DNA from: Pseudomonadota bacterium | GTDB lineage: Bacteria; Chloroflexota; UBA6077; JAJPHF01 | Direction of reading: 5' to 3' | Length of the DNA: 29,360 bases | NCBI GenBank assembly: GCA_021325365.1 | Contig: JAJPHF010000151.1 | Span: 1 to 29,360, forward strand | Shown here: piece by piece, positions 15,209 to 22,279 of the stretch | Layout: every line of letters starts with the position of its first letter | Numbering within the stretch: position 1 is the first letter of the stretch | Program-made: the position numbers and the translations under genes | Notes under the pieces: generated by a model | Databases searched by the model: none | What the model saw: the letters and a program-made list of their open reading frames with translations, nothing else | What the model was told of the DNA's origin: nothing

Positions 15209-15676
15209 TTACGGCGTCTCGCGCACCGTGTCGCCAACATGGATGACGCCCTCGCTGACGATGTCGGCGCGCAGGCCGCCGCGATGGACGAGCGCGCGGC
15301 GCACGCCGGCCTGCGTCAGGCGCTCCAGGTACGCGCACGGCTCGCAGAGCCGCATGCCCCGCAGGCGAACCGCGCCGACGTAGAACTCGCGGTTCACCAG
15401 GTGGTTCAGCGGCACCCCGCGCGTCACGACGTTGCGGCGGCTCGCGCCCGGCGCCAGCTCGATACCCCCCTCGTCGAGCAGCGCCTCCAGCGCCTCGTCC
15501 TCGATCAGCGTCAGCGCGCGGCCGGTTCCCGCGAGCCGCGAGTAAGTGCCCGCTCCCGCGAAGTAGCGGTCGCCCTCCAGCCCCTTGCCCGGCACCGCCC
15601 GCGCGGCCTCGACCGGGGTGGGCGCGGCGCCCGCGGCGGGCGCGAGGTGGATCGAGACGACGACTCCCTCCCACAT
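15209..15676 (-). CDS. MOSC domain protein
   Basis: 155 residues from an ATG with GGAGGAG about 8 nt upstream; the frame is open further upstream but without family similarity. The MOSC fold (molybdenum cofactor sulfurase C-terminal, YiiM-like) is seen as VPGKGLEGDRYFAG, RRNVVTRGVPLNHLVNREFYVG, the conserved Cys in RLCEPCAYLE and LRADIVSEGVIHVGDTV. Such proteins bind molybdenum cofactor or carry sulfur. The window also has a molybdopterin hydroxylase at 25640-27997, though it is not adjacent. Confidence 0.9.
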   Translation of the reverse strand: MWEGVVVSIHLAPAAGAAPTPVEAARAVPGKGLEGDRYFAGAGTYSRLAGTGRALTLIEDEALEALLDEGGIELAPGASRRNVVTRGVPLNHLVNREFYVGAVRLRGMRLCEPCAYLERLTQAGVRRALVHRGGLRADIVSEGVIHVGDTVRETP

Positions 15677-15768
15677 GGGGCTAGCTCCTCCGGACACTTT
15701 GACGCGTGGTGGGCGCACGCGCGTTGGCGGCTCCATTCCGCGTGGCGCGCCGTTGACAGGCGGGCCGG

Positions 15769-16245
15769 CTAGGCCACCTCCGGCGCCAGCGCCCAGACGA
15801 GGCGATAGCCGGCGCGGGTATGCTTGGGCACCAGTTTCACGAGCAGGGCGGGCGCGAAGGCGATAATCTGGGCGTCCTCCTGGCCAGCCAGGAGCCGCGC
15901 GGCCAGGCCGTCAAGGAACGGCAGGTGGCTCACCAGCGCGATGCCCCCCGCGCCGTCGAGCACGGCCGGGTCGAGGAGCCAGCGGACCACGGGCGCCACG
16001 GGGTCGTTCGGCGCCAGCCCCTCGCGCGCCGCCACCTCGGCGGCGCCCAGCGGAGCGCCGAGCAGCGCCGCCGACTGCTCGGCGCGCGTCAGCCCGCTGT
16101 GGTAGACGTGATCCAAGCGCACGCCAGCCGCCGCCGCGCGCGCCGCCACGCGGGCAACTGCCTCCGCGCCGTCGGCCGTCAGCCGGCGCGCGGCGTCGGG
16201 ATACCCCGCCTCGGCCTCGCCGTGCCGCATCAGGTACAGTTCCAC
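15769..16245 (-). CDS. sixA: SixA-like phosphohistidine phosphatase
   Basis: 158 residues of the histidine phosphatase (phosphoglycerate mutase-like) superfamily, SixA type. The N-terminal VELYLMRHGEAEAG has the RHG catalytic His. VYHSGLTRAEQSAALL and the second His in LVSHLPFLDGLAARLL follow. The GTG at 16245 is chosen because SixA proteins start directly at the first strand and GGAG lies 5 nt upstream; a GTG at 16311 would add 22 residues. SixA removes phosphate from phospho-His proteins such as phosphotransfer domains; the target here is unknown. Confidence 0.87.
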   Translation of the reverse strand: MELYLMRHGEAEAGYPDAARRLTADGAEAVARVAARAAAAGVRLDHVYHSGLTRAEQSAALLGAPLGAAEVAAREGLAPNDPVAPVVRWLLDPAVLDGAGGIALVSHLPFLDGLAARLLAGQEDAQIIAFAPALLVKLVPKHTRAGYRLVWALAPEVA

Positions 16246-16370
16246 GGGCGCTCCGTCGCCGCCGCGCAGCCGTCGCGGCGCGAACCGCGCGAGTGCGCGA
16301 ACGTCGTCCACTCAGTCAGATGGTAGACGCGGCACGGCGCCAACAGCAATTCCCTGCTTCGGGAACAGGA

Positions 16371-17462
16371 ATGCACGTCGGGATCGACGGCCGCACCGCC
16401 GACTACACGGCCGGCGGCATCGCGCAGTACACGCGGCAGCTTGCCGCGTGGCTGCCCCGCCTCGCCCTCGGCGACCGTTTCACCCTGTTCCGCGCCCGCC
16501 ATCAGCGCGCGCCGTGGTCGCCACCCGAGGCCGTGCGTCAGCGCCGGCTGGTCACTCCGCCGCACCACCGCTGGGAGCAGGCGCTGCTGCCGATCGAGCT
16601 AGCCGGCGAGCGTCTGGACCTGCTGCACGGGCCCGACTTCACCGTGCCGCTGCGCCGCCGCTGCCCCGCTGTCGTAACCATTCACGACCTCGCCTTTCTG
16701 CGCTACCCGGAGATCCAGACAGCCGACAGCCGCCGCCACTACGGCCAGGTGGCGCGCGTCGTCCAGCGCGTCGAGCGCGTCGTCGTCGACTCTGCCTGGA
16801 CGGGCGCCGACGTGGAGGCGCTTCTCGGCGTGCCGCCCGCCCGCATTCGCGTCGTCCACCTGGCGCCGACGCCGGCGCCGCCGCCCAGCGCGGCCGGCGT
16901 CGCGGCCGTGCGCGCCCACTACGCGCTCGACGGGCCGTTCCTGCTCTACCTGGGCACGCTAGAGCCGCGGAAGAACCTGGGCACCCTGCTGCGCGCGTTC
17001 GCGCGCCTCGGCCCCAGCGAGCCGGCGCGGCTTGTGCTGGCGGGGCCGCGCGGGTGGCTCGACGAGCCGATCGTCGCCGCGGCCGAACGCCTGGGCGAGC
17101 GCGTCCGCTTGCTTGGTCCCGTGCCGCCCGCCGACCTCGCCGCGCTGTACGCGGCCGCCACGGCGTTCGTCTTTCCGTCGCTGTACGAGGGCTTCGGCCT
17201 GCCGCCGCTGGAGGCGATGGCCGCCGGCACGCCGGTCGTGGCGGCGAAGGCCAGTTGCCTGCCAGAGGTTCTCGGGGATGCGGCGCTGTTCGTGCCGCCC
17301 GAGGACGAGGCTGGCCTGACGGAGGCGCTGCGCGCGGTGCTGGCCGACTCGGCTCTGCGCGCCGACCTCCGGGCGCGCGGCCTGGCCCGCGCCGCCGCCT
17401 TCTCCTGGGAGCGCACTGCCGCCGCCACCCTCGCCGTCTACCGCGAGGTGCTCGGCCAGTGA
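16371..17462 (+). CDS. Glycosyltransferase family 4
   Basis: 363 residues, GT-B fold. The start ATG gives [24 protein letters not shown], the GGI donor loop typical of mannosyl/rhamnosyl transferases of this family. [15 protein letters not shown] and [10 protein letters not shown] follow. In the C-terminal half are [29 protein letters not shown] and the nucleotide-sugar site [25 protein letters not shown] with the EGFGLPPLE Glu pair. Probably acts at the inner face of the membrane in surface glycan synthesis. A second glycosyltransferase follows on the same strand. The sugar specificity cannot be read from sequence. Confidence 0.93.
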   Translation: MHVGIDGRTADYTAGGIAQYTRQLAAWLPRLALGDRFTLFRARHQRAPWSPPEAVRQRRLVTPPHHRWEQALLPIELAGERLDLLHGPDFTVPLRRRCPAVVTIHDLAFLRYPEIQTADSRRHYGQVARVVQRVERVVVDSAWTGADVEALLGVPPARIRVVHLAPTPAPPPSAAGVAAVRAHYALDGPFLLYLGTLEPRKNLGTLLRAFARLGPSEPARLVLAGPRGWLDEPIVAAAERLGERVRLLGPVPPADLAALYAAATAFVFPSLYEGFGLPPLEAMAAGTPVVAAKASCLPEVLGDAALFVPPEDEAGLTEALRAVLADSALRADLRARGLARAAAFSWERTAAATLAVYREVLGQ

Positions 17463-17464
17463 GT

Positions 17465-17497
17465 CTCCCCTTCCTCATGCCGCAACTGCGCTGGCCC
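17465..17497 (+). pseudogene. Relic of a glycosyltransferase start, duplicate of the next gene's N-terminus
   Basis: 33 bp that match 17536-17568 at about 26-27 positions. They encode LPFLMPQLRWP, while the intact gene begins VLFLTPQLPWP. The copy lies immediately after the first glycosyltransferase's stop and is not continued by the rest of a gene. Most simply it is the remnant of a tandem duplication followed by deletion. Confidence 0.6.
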
Positions 17498-17529
17498 ACG
17501 GGTATGGCCGGCGTGCAAGAGGTGTCCCC

Positions 17530-19014
17530 TTGAAAGTCCTCTTCCTGACACCGCAACTGCCCTGGCCGCTCGACCAGGGCGCCCGCATACGCAACTACCA
17601 CCTGCTGCGCGCCGTGGCGGCCGAGCATACCGTGGACCTGCTGAGCCTGGACGTGGCGCCCTTACCCTGTGACGCGGAATACTTCGAGCGTCACTCCGCT
17701 CTCCCAGAGGGAGGGGGGGGCGGGATTGTCGGCTCGGATACTCCGCTGTGGCAGCTCTGTCGCCGCGTCGAGGTGTTCCCGGCGCCGGCCCGCTCGCGCG
17801 CGGACCGCCTGCGCGGCCTCCTGCGGTCGCCGCTCCCCGATCTCGCCCACCGCGCCTGGCTCCCGGCGCTGGCGGCGCGGGTGCGGGCGCTCACCGCTGC
17901 CGAGCCTTACAATGTGGTGCAGATCAGCAGCTTGGAGATGATGCCTTACCGCCGGGCGATTCACGCCCGTGGGCCACGCCGCCCGCTCGTCGTCTTCGAC
18001 GACCTGAACGCCGAGTACCAGCTGCAGCGCCGCGCCTGCCTCACCGATATCGGCACTCCCGCGCGCGTGCACGCCGCGCTCTACTCGGCCGTCCAGGCGC
18101 ACCGCCTGCGGCGCTACGAGGCGCGCGTTTGTCGGGAGGCCGACGCCGTGCTCGTCGTCTCGCCGCTCGACGCCGCGCTGCTGCGCCGCATCGCGCCAGA
18201 CGCGCGCTACGTCCTCCTGCCGAACGGCGTGGACACGGCTGCTTTCGCCTGGCGCGCGAGGCCGCCGGGGGGACCGCCCGCACTGTTGTTCACCGGGACG
18301 ATGGACTACCGGCCCAACGTGGACGCGATGCTGTGGTTCGGCGAGGCGGTCCTACCGCTGCTGCACCGCGTCCGTCCCGATCTGCGGTGTCTGGTCGTCG
18401 GCAAGGCGCCCGACGCGCGGCTGCGGACGCTCGCCGCCCGCCAGCCGGGCCTCGTCTTGACGGGCATGGTGCCCGCAGTGCAGCCTTACCTGGCGCGGGC
18501 GGCCGTCTACGTCGTGCCCATGCGCATGGGCAGCGGCACCCGCCTGAAGGTGCTGGAGGCCATGGCCGCGGGCGTGCCGGTCGTCTCTACCCGCCTGGGC
18601 ATGGAGGGCATCGCCGCGAACGCCGGGGAGTATGCCCTGCTGGCCGAGACGCCGGCCGCTTTCGCCCGCGCCGTCCTGCGCCTCCTCGATACTCCGGCGC
18701 TAGGCGCTGACTTCGCCCGGCGCGGCCGCGCGCTGGTCGAAAGCCACTACGATTGGGCGCGCCTCACTCCGCGCCTGCCCGCGCTCTACCAAAGGCTCGC
18801 GGAGCACTCCGAGGGCGCGGACCTACCCCCCCGCCCCCTCCCTACAGGGAAGGGGGAGGATCTGGGCTGCCGGAGCCTGGTCCCTTCCTTACCCGGGGAA
18901 GCGCGGGGGGCAGGGGAGGACCGGCGTAAGCAGAGCCGGCTCCCCCCTGCCCTGGGAAGGAAGGGGGGCCGGGGGTTAGGTCAGCTGCGCCCCTGCTCCT
19001 CCAGCAGCACGTAG
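17530..19014 (+). CDS. Glycosyltransferase family 4 with repeat-derived C-terminal tail
   Basis: 494 residues from a TTG start (MKVLFLTPQLPWPLDQGARIRNYHLLRAVA) with AGAGGTG 5 nt upstream. N-terminal GT-B half: VFDDLNAEYQLQRR and VVSPLDAALL. C-terminal half: LPNGVDTAAF, LLFTGTMDYRPNVDAMLWF, LVVGKAPD, VYVVPMRMGSGTRLKVLEAMAAGVPVVST. This is the layout of sugar transferases of the TIGR03087/PEP-CTERM-associated stp1-like type. Residues about 58-66 (LPEGGGGGI) derive from a G-rich repeat. The enzyme proper ends near residue 430. The last about 64 residues are translated from the palindromic element at 18820-18982 and from antisense of the next gene, so the natural protein is tailed by non-homologous sequence. 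Confidence 0.9.
   Translation: MKVLFLTPQLPWPLDQGARIRNYHLLRAVAAEHTVDLLSLDVAPLPCDAEYFERHSALPEGGGGGIVGSDTPLWQLCRRVEVFPAPARSRADRLRGLLRSPLPDLAHRAWLPALAARVRALTAAEPYNVVQISSLEMMPYRRAIHARGPRRPLVVFDDLNAEYQLQRRACLTDIGTPARVHAALYSAVQAHRLRRYEARVCREADAVLVVSPLDAALLRRIAPDARYVLLPNGVDTAAFAWRARPPGGPPALLFTGTMDYRPNVDAMLWFGEAVLPLLHRVRPDLRCLVVGKAPDARLRTLAARQPGLVLTGMVPAVQPYLARAAVYVVPMRMGSGTRLKVLEAMAAGVPVVSTRLGMEGIAANAGEYALLAETPAAFARAVLRLLDTPALGADFARRGRALVESHYDWARLTPRLPALYQRLAEHSEGADLPPRPLPTGKGEDLGCRSLVPSLPGEARGAGEDRRKQSRLPPALGRKGGRGLGQLRPCSSSST
18820..18982. mobile_element. MITE-like element with GACCTA(A)CCCCC inverted ends (copy 1)
   Basis: 163 bp beginning GACCTACCCCCCCGCCCC and ending GGCCGGGGGTTAGGTC, which are inverted versions of each other. 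The interior is G/C runs with smaller inverted repeats (CCCCTGCCCTGGGAAGGAAGGGG). It encodes no protein of its own. It begins inside the second glycosyltransferase frame and ends on the stop codon of the garR-like gene. A second copy lies at 19878-19988. Confidence 0.65.
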
Positions 19015-19865
19015 AGCCCCGAGTGGTCGAGATCGCCGAGGCCGGCCGCGACCATCGCGCGGTAGAGGCCCAGCGCCGTCTCCGTGCCGGGGAGCGGCTG
19101 GCTGGTGGCCGCGCCCAGCTCGGCGGCGATGGCGAGGTCTTTGACTTGGAGCGGGGCGCGGAAGCCCGGCGCGAAGCGCCCCTCCAGCATCCGGGCGCCG
19201 TGGAGGTCGAGCACCCGGCTCTGGGCGAAGCCGCCGAGCAGCGCCTCGCGCACCCGCGCCGGGTCCACGCCGGCGGCGCGCGCCAGCAGCAGCGCCTCGG
19301 CCACGGCGTCGATCGTGATCCCCACGACGAGCTGGTTGCAGGCTTTGGCGACCTGCCCAGCGCCCGTGTCGCCGACGTGGACGATGCTCTTGCCCAGCGC
19401 CTCGAAGAGCGGCCGCAGCCGCTCGAACACGGCCGCCGGCCCGCCGACCATGATCGCCAGCGTCGCCTCGCGGGCGCCGACCTCGCCGCCGCTCACCGGC
19501 GCGTCGAGCGCGGCCACGCCCTGCTCGGCCAGCCGCGCGGCGATGCGGCGCGTCGCCAGCGGCGAGATCGAGCTCATGTCCACGTAGGTCGCGCCCGGCC
19601 GCAGCCCCGCGGCCAGCCCCTCCGGCCCGAGCACGACCTGCTCGACCACTTCCGTGTTCAGCAACACGGTAATGACGACGTCGCAGCGTGCGGCCAGCGC
19701 CGCCGGCGTGGCCGCCGCCTCGGCGCCGGCGGCCTGTAGCTCGGCCACTGGCCCGGGCGAGCGGTTCCAGACGACCAGCGGGTAGCCGGCGCGCAGCAGG
19801 TTGTGGGCCATCGGCCGGCCCATGATGCCCAGCCCCACGAAGCCCACGCGCGGCAGCTCTGCCAT
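18981..19865 (-). CDS. GarR-like 3-hydroxyisobutyrate / tartronate semialdehyde reductase family protein
   Basis: 294 residues, a beta-hydroxyacid dehydrogenase. The NAD(P)-binding Rossmann motif VGFVGLGIMGRPMAHNLLRAG (about residues 7-27) precedes the substrate loop DAPVSGGEVGAREATL (about 122-137). The catalytic Lys lies in GAGQVAKACNQLVVG (about 168-182). The C-terminal VKDLAIAAE is also typical. It oxidises or reduces 3-hydroxyacids such as tartronate semialdehyde or 3-hydroxyisobutyrate; the sequence alone does not decide which. ATG 19865 is preferred over the GTG one codon upstream (GGAG 7 nt away). Palindromic elements abut both ends of the gene. Confidence 0.92.
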   Translation of the reverse strand: MAELPRVGFVGLGIMGRPMAHNLLRAGYPLVVWNRSPGPVAELQAAGAEAAATPAALAARCDVVITVLLNTEVVEQVVLGPEGLAAGLRPGATYVDMSSISPLATRRIAARLAEQGVAALDAPVSGGEVGAREATLAIMVGGPAAVFERLRPLFEALGKSIVHVGDTGAGQVAKACNQLVVGITIDAVAEALLLARAAGVDPARVREALLGGFAQSRVLDLHGARMLEGRFAPGFRAPLQVKDLAIAAELGAATSQPLPGTETALGLYRAMVAAGLGDLDHSGLYVLLEEQGRS

Positions 19866-19877
19866 CACCTAGCTCCG

Positions 19878-19988
19878 GACCTAACCCCCCCGGCCCCCCT
19901 GCCCTGGGAAGGAAGGGGGGAGCCCCCCCGGCCTCGTCCCTCTCCCCCTTCCCACAATGGGAGGGGGGCCGGGGGGGTAGGTTAGGTC
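19878..19988. mobile_element. MITE-like element with GACCTAACCCCC inverted ends (copy 2)
   Basis: 111 bp from GACCTAACCCCCCCGGCC to GGGGGGGTAGGTTAGGTC. Interior CCCTGCCCTGGGAAGGAAGG is shared with copy 1. A second palindrome, CCCCCTTCCC/GGGAGGGGGG-like, is nearer the cupin gene. It fills the gap between the garR-like start and the cupin stop. Confidence 0.65.
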
Positions 19989-19995
19989 GGTCCCT

Positions 19996-20430
19996 TTACT
20001 CGTAGTACGCGCCGGGGATTGGGACGCCCTCGACGTGCAGGTTCTCGGCCGAGTCGGCGGGCAACGGGTGGCCGTCGGGGGCGACGCGCAGGCTGCCGTC
20101 GCCGTAGCCCACGCGCAGCATGACCAGCGGCTCGTCGGCGCAGCTCTCGAAACGGTAGAACCACCCCGCCGGGATCAAGATGCCCTGGTTCCGCCCCAGC
20201 ACGCCCGTCTCGCCCTCGGGGCCCCAGAAGCGCGCCTGGCCCTGGAGCACCACGAACACGTGGGGCTCGTCCAGGTGCGTGTGCAGCGCGTTCTCGCCGC
20301 CCTCGGCGTAGCACTTCATCGCCACGCTCATTGGGCCGACCTGGGCCACCACGTTGTGGACGCGCCCCTCCTTCAGCAGCGGGACACGCACCTGGAACTG
20401 CTGGGGCTGCACGCTCGTCTCGATCGCCAT
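19996..20430 (-). CDS. Cupin-domain protein
   Basis: 144 residues, single cupin. Motif 1 is ALHTHLDEPHVFVVLQGQARFWG (His, His, Glu and a following His-type metal site). Motif 2 is LIPAGWFYRFES, in which the second-motif His is replaced by Tyr-Arg-Phe, so metal binding may be incomplete. The ATG has a GAGGAGGAGAG site and a promoter at 20477-20505. No specific function can be named. It is divergent from the cysteine desulfurase gene. Confidence 0.85.
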   Translation of the reverse strand: MAIETSVQPQQFQVRVPLLKEGRVHNVVAQVGPMSVAMKCYAEGGENALHTHLDEPHVFVVLQGQARFWGPEGETGVLGRNQGILIPAGWFYRFESCADEPLVMLRVGYGDGSLRVAPDGHPLPADSAENLHVEGVPIPGAYYE

Positions 20431-20476
20431 CTCTCCTCCTCGGCGCGGCGCCTACCGCCCGCCCTCGTCCTCTCGC

Positions 20477-20505
20477 ATAGTAGGGCGCCGGCCGCGCCGA
20501 GACAA
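20477..20505 (-). promoter_or_regulatory. Sigma70-type promoter of the cupin gene
   Basis: On the minus strand TTGTCT (20500-20505), exactly 17 bp, then TACTAT (20477-20482). It lies about 45 bp upstream of the cupin ATG. No equally good promoter is seen for the divergent desulfurase gene. Confidence 0.55.
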
Positions 20506-20584
20506 GCCGCCGCGGTACAGTATCCTGGAACGCGGCGGCGCGGCCCGAGCAGCATCGTCGCCCGCGCCGAGCCGGAGGGAGGCG

Positions 20585-21769
20585 ATGGACCCAGCAGCTC
20601 CCATCTACCTGGACTACAACGCCACCACCCCGCTCGATCCAGCCGTGATCGAGGCCATGCGCCCCTACCTGGAGCTGCACTTCGGCAACCCGTCGAGCGG
20701 CCACGCCTACGGACGCGCGGCCCTGGCCGGCGTCGTGGCGGCGCGCGCCCAGGTGGCAGCCCTGCTCGGCTGCGCCCCCGACGAGGTCGTCTTCACCGGC
20801 GGCGGCAGCGAGGCCGACAATCAGGCGCTCATCGGCGTGGCTCTCGCCCACCGCGACCGCGGCGATCACCTCATCACAACGCGGATCGAGCACCCGGCCG
20901 TGCTGGAGACGTGCCGCTACCTGGAGCGCCGCCTGGGCTTCCAGGTAACGTACCTGCCGGTGGACGAGCAGGGCCAGGTGGACCCGGCCGCGGTGGAGAC
21001 GGCGATCACGCCCCGCACGCTGCTGATCAGCGTGATGCACGCGAACAACGAGACCGGCGTCCTGCAGCCGATCGCCGCCATCGCCGCGCTGGCCCGGCGC
21101 CACGGCGTGCTGGTGCACACCGACGCCGCCCAATCGGTCGGCAAGCTGCCGGTCGACGTCACCGCGCTCGGCGTGGACCTGCTGGCCGTCGCCGGCCACA
21201 AGCTCTACGCGCCGAAGGGCGTGGGCGTCCTCTACGTGCGCCGCGGCACGACGCTCGATCCGTTCGTCCACGGCGCCGGCCACGAAGGCGGGCGGCGGGC
21301 CGGCACCGAGAACGTGGCGGGCATCGTGGGGCTGGGCGCCGCCTGTGCCGTGGCGCGGGAGCGGCTGTCGGCCGATCGGCCGCGGCTCACCCGCCTGCGC
21401 GACCGGCTGGAGCAGGCGCTAACGGCGGCCGGCTGGGTGCGGAACGGCCATCCGACGGAGCGGCTCCCCAACACCCTGAACGCCTCACTGATCGGCGCCG
21501 AGGGCGAGGCCGTGCTGCAGCGCGCGCCGACGGTGGCCGCCTCCACCGGCTCCGCCTGCCACAGCGGCCACACCGAGCCGTCGGCAGTGCTACTGGCGAT
21601 GGGCTTGACCCGGGAACGCGCGCTCGGCGCCGTGCGGCTGAGCCTGGGGCGCTGGACCACGGAGCCCGCCGTCGACCGCGCCGCCGCGGCCCTCATCGCG
21701 GCCGGGCGCGCGGCGCTGGATAGCCATCAGGTATCAGCAGTCAGCGGTCAGCAGACCACGCCCTCCTGA
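20585..21769 (+). CDS. Cysteine desulfurase, NifS/IscS type
   Basis: 394 residues, PLP fold-type I. It starts IYLDYNATTPLDP, followed by HFGNPSSGHAYGRAA, VVFTGGGSEADNQAL, MHANNETGVLQPI and HTDAAQSVGKLPV. The PLP lysine lies in VAGHKLYAPKGVG (about residue 208), followed by GGRRAGTENVAGIVGLGAA. The catalytic Cys is in STGSACHSGHTEPS (about residue 326). It removes sulfur (or selenium) from cysteine (or selenocysteine) for Fe-S, thio-cofactor or selenide supply. The ATG has GGAGGGAGG directly upstream. The final residues HQVSAVSGQQ are encoded by heptad repeats. The next gene is the putative selenoglutaredoxin, which makes a selenium role worth considering. Confidence 0.95.
   Translation: MDPAAPIYLDYNATTPLDPAVIEAMRPYLELHFGNPSSGHAYGRAALAGVVAARAQVAALLGCAPDEVVFTGGGSEADNQALIGVALAHRDRGDHLITTRIEHPAVLETCRYLERRLGFQVTYLPVDEQGQVDPAAVETAITPRTLLISVMHANNETGVLQPIAAIAALARRHGVLVHTDAAQSVGKLPVDVTALGVDLLAVAGHKLYAPKGVGVLYVRRGTTLDPFVHGAGHEGGRRAGTENVAGIVGLGAACAVARERLSADRPRLTRLRDRLEQALTAAGWVRNGHPTERLPNTLNASLIGAEGEAVLQRAPTVAASTGSACHSGHTEPSAVLLAMGLTRERALGAVRLSLGRWTTEPAVDRAAAALIAAGRAALDSHQVSAVSGQQTTPS
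21722..21756 (+). repeat. Heptanucleotide array at the 3' end of the desulfurase gene
   Basis: Five 7-bp units: AGCCATC, AGGTATC, AGCAGTC, AGCGGTC, AGCAGAC. It is read in frame as the C-terminal tail of the desulfurase. It is a single arm; no inverted partner is seen before the glutaredoxin gene. Confidence 0.75.
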
Positions 21770-21832
21770 GTGTACCCAGACCGTCGCTTGCAGCCCGGCC
21801 GCGCGAGGGTGTGGCCGCGAACTTGCGCAACG

Positions 21833-21838
21833 TACACT
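21833..21838 (+). promoter_or_regulatory. Possible -10 box ahead of the glutaredoxin gene
   Basis: TACACT, the same -10 hexamer as at 12781-12786 and 28033-28038, about 60 bp before the ATG at 21898. No -35 or TG extension; low support. Confidence 0.25.
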
Positions 21839-21897
21839 AGAGCAGGCTTGTCGCCGGCGGCGACGGGCACCGATACCTGATGGGGAGGCTGAGGGGC

Positions 21898-22137
21898 ATG
21901 GCGAAGCGGGTCATCATGTACACCACCACCTGGTGAGTGTACTGCCGTACGGCAAAACGCCAGTTGGCGGAATTGGGCGTACCCTTCGAGGAAGTCGACG
22001 TCGAGGAGCACCCGGAGGCCGGGGCGATCATCGAGCAGCACACCGGCGGCTTTCGCACCGTGCCGACCTTCGACATCGACGGCAAGATCTACGTGAACCC
22101 GAACCGCGCGGAGCTCGAGCAGGCCGTGCGCGGCTAG
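21898..22137 (+). CDS. Putative selenocysteine-containing glutaredoxin (UxxC), TGA at codon 13
   Basis: 79 codons. The ATG has GAGGGGC just upstream. The translation starts MAKRVIMYTTTW, then TGA (21934-21936), then VYCRTAKRQLAELGVPFEE. It continues with VDVEEHPEAG, the cis-Pro motif TVPTFDIDG and NPNRAELEQAV, a complete NrdH/mycoredoxin-like glutaredoxin. The TGA stands exactly at the first (nucleophilic) Cys of the TTTWCxYC active site, and the downstream half shows no decay. A SECIS-like hairpin follows at the right distance. The likely reading is selenocysteine: U13-V-Y-C16. A caller that treats TGA as a stop would start at the GTG at 21937 and miss the first strand. Alternatives are a fresh nonsense mutation or a sequencing error (TGC to TGA). 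Confidence 0.8.
21937..21982 (+). promoter_or_regulatory. Candidate bacterial SECIS element
   Basis: Directly downstream of the TGA. The outer stem is GTACG (21947-21951) with CGTAC (21978-21982). After an internal loop comes an upper stem CGCC (21958-21961) with GGCG (21966-21969), capped by the tetraloop AGTT. The loop begins 25 nt after the TGA and has G in its second position. Both fit the known bacterial SECIS pattern (apical loop about 16-37 nt away, G among its first two bases). Structure is inferred by eye. Confidence 0.6.
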
Positions 22138-22191
22138 CCCCTCGTCAACAATATGAGAGGCCACTAGCGCGGGGTTGCGGGCGGACGCGAG

Positions 22192-22230
22192 CAGGGCCCG
22201 GAGCGACTCCTACAGTCGCTCCGGGCCCTG
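22192..22230 (+). terminator. Strong stem-loop after the glutaredoxin gene, probably bidirectional
   Basis: Perfect 17-bp stem: 22192-22208 pairs with 22214-22230 around the 5-nt loop CCTAC, followed by ATTTGAG on the plus strand. It stands between the plus-strand glutaredoxin gene and the convergent minus-strand leader-like peptide gene, so it can end both transcripts. Confidence 0.8.
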
Positions 22231-22279
22231 ATTTGAGTGATGGCGTGTGCATGCCGCGCCGCGCCATTGGTCCGTGCTG

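Noticed and set aside
16318..16327. AGATGGTAGA shared with about 29278-29287
   Set aside because: A 10-bp match is expected by chance many times in 29 kb, and the flanks do not align.
20035..21723. 562-codon plus-strand frame spanning cupin and desulfurase
   Set aside because: It overlaps two well-recognised genes in other frames and is Arg/Ala/Gly-rich noise.
21769..21942. TGAGTGTAC occurring both at the desulfurase stop and at the glutaredoxin TGA
   Set aside because: A 9-bp match without extended similarity; treated as coincidence.
21943..21954. Palindrome TGCCGTACGGCA as the SECIS apical hairpin
   Set aside because: Its loop would begin only about 10 nt after the TGA, too close for the known bacterial spacing. 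The CGCC-AGTT-GGCG hairpin fits better.
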